A DNA stretch of 16,103 nucleotides from Thelonectria olida. Its lineage: Eukaryota > Ascomycota > Sordariomycetes > Hypocreales > Nectriaceae. The stretch's first letter is position 1. Each line of letters opens with the position of its first letter. A model generated the notes under the pieces. That model searched no databases, was not told where the DNA came from, and saw nothing but the letters and a program-made list of their open reading frames with translations. The stretch is taken from NCBI GenBank assembly GCA_020736575.1, contig JAGPYM010000147.1, positions 1 through 16,103 on the forward strand. Reading direction: 5' to 3'. Below are positions 10,109 through 16,103 of the stretch, one piece after another. The position numbers and the translations under genes were made by a program.

Positions 10109-10852
10109 CTATGAACCCTGCCCCCTCGGCACAATGGGCCCGAGCCCTAGCAAGGCATGAAGAGCCGTCGCCTCTTCAAACGACATGACCGGAACCGGCT
10201 CGGAGTTGGGCGGCCGCGGCGGTCCCGAGGGAACGGGCGGCTCCGGGTCGGCCGGCGGATGAGCTTGTTGGTGCCTGTGCCGAAATCTCATCTCCCGAGT
10301 CCATTCATCCTCCTGCTTGATCCGGAGCCAGTCCCCAAGGGAGCAGTCGACCATTAGCCTTATCTCTTCCGGAAGCGGCCGGCCGTCCGGGATGCCTAGC
10401 GCCGCCAGCAAGTCCTGGCGAAGACCCATGAGCACTGGGTGCACGGCCGTTATAAAGTCGTGGATGGAGAGGTACGGCTTGTCCGAGACTTTAACGGCAA
10501 ATGGCGCTAGGTTCGTTGGCTTATCTTCCCCGCAGCACTGCACTAGAGACATGTGCCCGTTGACGAGCTCATACACGCAACTTGGATCGTCGGGGTCTGC
10601 GTGCTCGTGGCTCTCGAACCAGTCCAACTTCCAGGTATCTAGTGGAGAAATACGGACGGATAGGGACGTCTCTCGGGACTGCGTTAGCGGCTCTTGCGAG
10701 ATGGGATGCCAGCTTGTCTCCGCAGAGGCTTGGCGGCAATAGGGCTCTCGGGGTCCAAGGGGGTTGTTAACATCCTCGAGGACGAAGATGCTGCTTTCTA
10801 GAGGGCCTTGCAGGGTCCAGAAAAGGCGTTTGGCGGCCTCGCTAATTTGCAT
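10109..10852 (-). CDS. Unknown protein, 247 residues, intact
   Basis: I do not recognise this protein. The frame is open from ATG 10852 to TAG 10109 with no intron needed, GC content and CpG are normal, and there is no sign of RIP. It has no signal peptide or membrane span, so it is probably intracellular. The middle, about residues 120-190, looks folded: it contains LSIHDFITAVHPVLMGLR and a following LLAALG helix, then LMVDCSLGDWL and a charged stretch (RIKQEDEW). Residues about 200-220 are proline-rich (PPADPEPPVPSGPPRPP) and probably disordered, and the end returns to a hydrophobic helix (EEATALHALLGLG). It converges on the LysM/CBM18 gene and shares its island, but nothing links their functions. 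It is most likely a lineage-restricted fungal hypothetical protein. That it is intact, while both neighbouring genes have frame lesions, suggests it is still expressed. Confidence 0.7.
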   Translation of the reverse strand: MQISEAAKRLFWTLQGPLESSIFVLEDVNNPLGPREPYCRQASAETSWHPISQEPLTQSRETSLSVRISPLDTWKLDWFESHEHADPDDPSCVYELVNGHMSLVQCCGEDKPTNLAPFAVKVSDKPYLSIHDFITAVHPVLMGLRQDLLAALGIPDGRPLPEEIRLMVDCSLGDWLRIKQEDEWTREMRFRHRHQQAHPPADPEPPVPSGPPRPPNSEPVPVMSFEEATALHALLGLGPIVPRGQGS

Positions 10853-10924
10853 AGTAATGGCTGATGGCGAGGATGAGTGTTAAGGTGGAGAGAAATAGGA
10901 ATGCGAGAGCCGGGTTCCGACCAA

Positions 10925-10933
10925 CTTATATTT
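10925..10933 (-). promoter_or_regulatory. TATA-like element before the unknown gene
   Basis: The minus strand reads AAATATAAG about 73 bases upstream of ATG 10852, nearly the same spacing as the TATA-like element of the secreted-protein gene. Pyrimidine-rich sequence (CCTATTTCTCTCCACC) follows it, as is common before fungal starts. Confidence 0.35.
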
Positions 10934-10960
10934 GAGCTCCTTCGGTCGCAGCAGGGCAGT

Positions 10961-11220
10961 TCAGTGGATCCTAATATCAGGTGTGCTATTATTAGAATCC
11001 AAATGGCCGTATTACTTCTCTAAAAAAATGCGACGTAGCTATAGGAATGTATAAAGTTGTTAGTTGGTTGTTATAATCCTTGTCTAGCCTTCATCCGAAC
11101 GCTTTATATATAAACTATAGGATAAAATGCACAGATAATGGAATAAAAGGATTCTTCTATTAATTATTAATCCACTCCCTAACTAACTTGGCAGCTTTAA
11201 TATTTCAATCTAATTAATTA
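10961..11220. other. Transition from gene island to AT-rich DNA
   Basis: Upstream of the unknown gene the GC content declines over roughly 250 bases and passes into the third AT-rich block. I see no gene in it. The boundary is more gradual than the one near 5230. Confidence 0.4.
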
Positions 11221-12830
11221 ATATTATTAGGGCTAGTCTTTTTAAATTTTAATACTACTTATAAATTAAATACAATTAAATAAACTGCTAAATAAATTAA
11301 TTAAATATATTAAAACCTTACTTTAAATTAAATAAATTTAAAACCCTAGATTTAAAATAATATTTAATATATTTAATATATTATATATAATTAATAGTTA
11401 AATTTACTAATTTATTAAATATATCTTTATAACTTATTTAAAATCTAATAGTTATTAGAGTTTAATAAGTGGATCTAGCTAATTAAAATTATTATTTAAA
11501 GCTTTTATTAATATACTACTTTTAATAGGGCTTTTAAGCTAGCTAAAAAAAAGGTAGCTTTTTAACTTTTATATTTCTTACTCTTATAATATAAAACTAT
11601 ATTAGTATTAGTTTATTTACCTTTTTTTAATATATGCTATTTTTTACTAATTAATACTTAATTTAATAAAATTTAATAATATTATACTTTTTTTTTTACT
11701 TTTTACTTTTACTCTTTTTTACTTATTAAAAAATCTAGTAAGTTAATTTAAGCTAATAATATAAGTGGCTTTATTAAACTATTATATTATTATAAATCTT
11801 TTATAAATAGTATAAAAAAATAAATAATATATTTTAAAAGAGTTTTTATTTTAAAAAGGCTTAAAAGGCTGGAAGAGTTAAATTAAATATTATAGTTTGT
11901 TTTTTTTTTTAAATTAATATTAATAATAGTTTATTTAGTTTTTACTAAGCTTATTATTTATATAATATAAAAAGTTAGCTTATATTTTTTACTATTACTA
12001 TTATAAGCTTAAAAGCTAATTACTTTTATAAATATAAAAATATAATTTTATAAGTTTAAATATTATTAATTATATATAAGTTTTATAAAAGTTTTTAAAA
12101 GTAGTAAACTTATTAATATAAGTTAATTAATTAATAAATTTAAATAGTTTAAATAATAGTATTTATATTAAAATATTATATTATAAATTAAAGTTAAAAT
12201 AATTTTAAACTAAGTTAAAACTTTTAATTAATACTAATATTTCTTTGTTTTATATAATATATTTTTTTAATAACTTACTTAAAGATTTCACTTTTAATTA
12301 TTTAATTAAATATTATAAAGCTAGTAATTAATAAGCTATTTATTAAATAATATATATAAGTATAAAAAGTATAAAATTAAATAAAAGCTTTTAAATACTT
12401 TTATTAAAATCTATTTAAAGTTTAATTTATAAATATTATTTAATTAATATATTATTAGAATAGTTATAATTTATTTTTTTAATAATTAAAATAAGTACTA
12501 GTTATATTTACTAATATTTTATTATTAGTTTAAATATTATAATAGAAAAGAATTTATAATAATATTTAAATATGTTATATATAAATATAAAAGAGAAAAA
12601 TAAGTTAAAATAGTAATTTTAAATAATATATTTTTAAATAATAGCTATTTTTTAAACTTTTATAAAAATGTTAATATAAAAATAAGCCTAGTAAACATTT
12701 AAGCTAAATATATACTATTATAAATATATTTTAAATTTAATTACTTATATATTTTTTTATAATAAAAGTTTTAAAGCTTTTAAAATTAAATTATAAGTTT
12801 TTAACTTTTTTAACTAATATAAAAATTATT

Positions 12831-13770
12831 TATTATTTATTAAAATAAGCCTAGTATTAATATATAATAAAAGTTAATATAAGTAAAACTTAGCTTTATA
12901 TTTATTATAATAAGCTTTTTTATAAAATATATAATAAGCTTTTTTATAAAATATATAATTAGCTTTTAAATAAAATATATAATTAGCTTTTAAATAAAAG
13001 TTTTTATTAAATAAACTATATTTAAAAAGTTTTATTTTAAACTTTTAATATAAAAGTACTATTTTTTTACATTTTAATTTATATAATTAGCTAATTATAT
13101 AATATATAATTTAATATAATTATCTTTTTATTAATTAAATAAATTATAATTTAAAAAGATAATATTAATATAATAGCTTAATATTTATTAAATTATATAA
13201 ATTTTTTTAAATATATATATTTAATTAAAAAGTTTAAAAAGCATTTTAAATAGTTATAATCTTTTAATATTTTATATTAATTAATATAAATATACTATTA
13301 AAAGTAATATAAAAAATTAACTTAGCTCTTTTAAGCTATTATATTTTAATTAAAAAATTAAATATATAAAAAAATAATTTTAAATTTTTTAATAAAAAGT
13401 AAGTTAATTTAATTGCTTTTTAAATTATATAAAAAATAATAAGTTTAATTAAAATAACTAATTATATTTTAAAAAAATATAATAGTATAATTTAAAGTTA
13501 TAACTTTAAAAGCTATTATATATAATAGTAATAATTTCAATACTTATTTAAAAAGCTATAAAAAAGAAACTTAAAAATAAATAGTAAGTTAAATAAATAA
13601 GTAAATATAAAAGTTAAAAGTAAGAGAGAGCTAAAAAGGTTAAATAAAAAGAAAGTTTAAAAATAAATTAAATAAATTTAACAGTAATTAAACTAATAGA
13701 AATTAATAAAATAATTAAATAGAAAAATATATAAAAAGGTTAATATAATAATAAAAATTACTAATTATAA
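12831..13770 (-). repeat. Right arm of a long, diverged inverted repeat
   Basis: This is the inverted partner of 7430-8320. Alignment by eye runs continuously from ATTATTTATTAAAATAAGCC at the inner end to TAATAATAAAAATTACTAAT at the outer end. The length excess of about 49 bases over the left arm is nearly all explained by two additional 24-base tandem units. Beyond 13770 and inside 12831 the match fades, which sets the borders to within a few tens of bases. Confidence 0.8.
12908..13001. repeat. 24-bp tandem repeat, about 3.9 copies
   Basis: The unit has the form TAATAAGC(T)6ATAAAATATA. Starts at 12908, 12932, 12956 and 12980 give an exact 24-base period. The first two units are identical; the last two share a variant (TAATTAGCTTTTAAATAAAA). 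The fourth copy lacks its last few bases. Confidence 0.85.
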
Positions 13771-16103
13771 AAATAAAAATAACTTATAATATTATAAAAA
13801 GAAAAAGCTAGTAAGAAAGCTTATAATATTATTACATTTTTTAAATTTCTCTTTAAAAGTATAAGCTTTTTAAAAGAATTTTATATAAAAATAATAATAT
13901 ATAAAAATACCTTTTAATAAGTAAGTTAATAGTAAAGTTAGAGGTTATTATAAATAATAATATAAAATAAAATTTTACTTATTTTATAATTTTTTAAATA
14001 CTTATTAAATAAAAAGGCTAGAATTATAATAGAAATAAAAGTTAAAAGCTTTAAAAGTAAATAGAAAAATAAAAAGTAAAAATATTTAAACTTTAGTTAA
14101 ATATTTAAGATTAGTAAATTAAAATAGTTATAAAAATATAAAAAATTTTTTAATTAGTTAAATATTTATTATAAATATTAATAATAAGATTAAGTTAAAA
14201 AAAAAAAGAAAAATATTTATTTTTTATATATAATAAATTGGGTTCTATTAGCCCCAAGTAAAAAATATATATATTAAATAAAAGCTTTATTACTTTTCTA
14301 TTTAATAATATTTTAAATACTTATATAAATATATTTCTTTTTATTTAAATAGTTAATTAAAAGTAAAAACTTAAAAAGTATATTAAATTAATATATATTT
14401 TAATATACTTTTCTATTTAAAATTATATATCTTATTAAAATAAATATTACTTATTAAAATAAAAGTAATATATACTAATAAGTTTACTTTTTTAATTTAA
14501 AAATAAGTAAAATATTTTAAATAAAAATATAATTAATAAAATATATAAAATAAAAAATATATTATTATAATTCTTATATTTTTATAAATTTAATAATAAA
14601 TCTTATCTTTTTAATTAGTAAAGTATATTTAAATTATTCTATTTTATATATTTAAATATATATAAAAACTAGCTTATATATAAAATAAAAAATATTAAAA
14701 TATTTTTAATTTATTTAAAAGTAGAAAAATAGTTACTTAAAGCTAATATATAAAAAGAAAATAATTAGAAAGTTTTAATAGAAATTAAATATATTTTAAA
14801 TTATTTTACTTATAAATTATAAAAGTATAAAGTAAAAATAAATAGTAAATTATTATTAAGTTTAAAAAATATAAAATATATTAAAACTCTTAGCTAATTA
14901 ATAATACTTTTAAAGTTTATATATTAGCTTTTTTTTAATTATAATTACTATTTAAATTAGAAACTAGTATATTTTTAAATAAAACTTTAATATTATTACT
15001 TTTTTACTTTTATTTAAAAAGCTTAAATACTTTTATTACTTTACTTTACTTAAGACTTTAATATTTAAAACTTTTAAAAATAAGTAAAAAGCTTTATTTT
15101 TATACATAGTTAAAATCCTTTTATATTTTTATAAAAGAAAGCTAAAAAGGCTATTAAGTATATAAGTTATTATATTATAAGTTTAAATATTTACTTTTTA
15201 ATTAATAATTTAATTAGTAAAAAGCTTATTATTATTAAGCTTATTAAATAGTATAGCTAAATATTATATTAAATAAAAGTAATAATAAATTAAAACTAAT
15301 AAATATATACTTATATTATACTTTTAATATTTATTTCTTTTTAAAAAGAATTATTTTTTATATTAAATTTTACTTTTAAAAGCTAATTCTTTTTTTAATT
15401 TTCTAATAAAAACTTATTACTTACTTAACTTAATAATTTACTTATTCCTTTTAGCTTTAGCCCTTAATTAAAGAGCCCCTTTTTTATACTTATAAAAATT
15501 TAAATAGATTTTTTACCTATTATATAAAATAAGCCCCCAGCTTATTAAAATCCTTTTATAAATTGCTTTTTAATTTTTAATTTTATTTACTTATTACTAT
15601 TTAAGTTAGTAAGCTATTATTTTAATAGTTATAGCTTTTATAACTTTTAAATTTATTATTTTAGCCTTATATTATACTTATTATAACTACCTTACTAGTT
15701 TTATAAAATATAAGTATTTATTATTAAAGCTTAATTATAAAATTAATTACTTTTAAATAATTTAAATTTCTTATACTTATAGCTATTTAGTTTAATACTT
15801 TTATAATTAATTTTAAAAATAAAAAAGTAAATAAAATACATAAAAATAATAAGGGAAATAAAAATAATCAAAGGAGAATATTAATAATAATAGTAATAAT
15901 TAGTATTATTATATTTAAGTATTAAAAGTAATACTTATATTTTAATAAATAGAATTATTAATATTTAAATAAATTAATTAAATTTATATTTTACTATTTA
16001 AATTTTTTTATTTCTCTTTTTATATATTAGCCCTTTACTTTTTATTACTACTAGCTTTTATTATTAAATTTATATTATAATAGTATTTTAAATAGCTTTT
16101 AAA

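Larger units (their letters stand above)
11221..16103. repeat. AT-rich, RIP-like block without genes
   Basis: The composition matches the first block: nearly all A and T, TpA dominant, CpG and CpA close to absent, stops in every frame. It holds the right arm of the long inverted repeat (12831-13770) and a 24-bp tandem repeat. The top strand is purine-rich over about 13550-14170, a bias that may remain from a former coding strand. One small GC-bearing patch (14238-14260, TTGGG and CCCAA facing each other) stands out. I found no gene. Confidence 0.8.

Noticed and set aside
10157..10770. Plus-strand frames opposite the unknown gene
   Set aside because: They overlap the longer intact minus-strand frame and have low-complexity, domain-free translations.
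1..16103. CRISPR array, bacterial operon, tRNA or rRNA genes
   Set aside because: No regular spacer-repeat pattern, no ribosome-binding sites and no cloverleaf or rRNA-like sequence were seen. The gene structure is eukaryotic.

Overview
The window looks like a piece of a filamentous ascomycete (Pezizomycotina) genome in which extremely AT-rich blocks alternate with gene islands of normal composition. Three observations support this: short GT-AG introns of about 55-63 nt with CTAAC/CTGAC branch sites; a secreted LysM plus CBM18 chitin-binding protein of a fungal type; and long tracts where almost every C and G is gone, TpA dominates and CpG/CpA are almost absent. The last is the signature expected of repeat-induced point mutation (RIP) of transposons. 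The species cannot be fixed; a Sordariomycete plant- or insect-associated fungus is a guess.

Layout: 1-5225 is an AT-rich, RIP-like block with no gene. 5226-6112 is a mixed-composition stretch with no recognisable gene. 6113-6751 (minus strand) holds a small secreted protein gene with a jelly-roll-like region, probably one very short intron and a frameshifted C-terminus. 7110-8575 is a second AT-rich block. 8576-11220 is a gene island with a LysM/CBM18 gene (plus strand, four exons, two frame breaks in exon 1) that converges on an intact 247-residue unknown protein gene (minus strand). 11221-16103 is a third AT-rich block.

The least obvious structure is a pair of diverged inverted repeat arms hidden in the AT-rich DNA, about 7430-8320 and 12831-13770. 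They face each other across the LysM/unknown-gene island. The right arm also carries an expanded 24-bp tandem repeat. The arms are most simply two RIP-mutated copies of one transposon in opposite orientation, but they bracket the effector-type gene.

The genes do not form a pathway. Two encode predicted secreted proteins, one clearly chitin-binding. Both carry frame lesions, while the third gene is intact. This fits gene decay beside RIP-affected repeats, but indel errors in the assembly would look the same. I see no convincing new multi-gene system.
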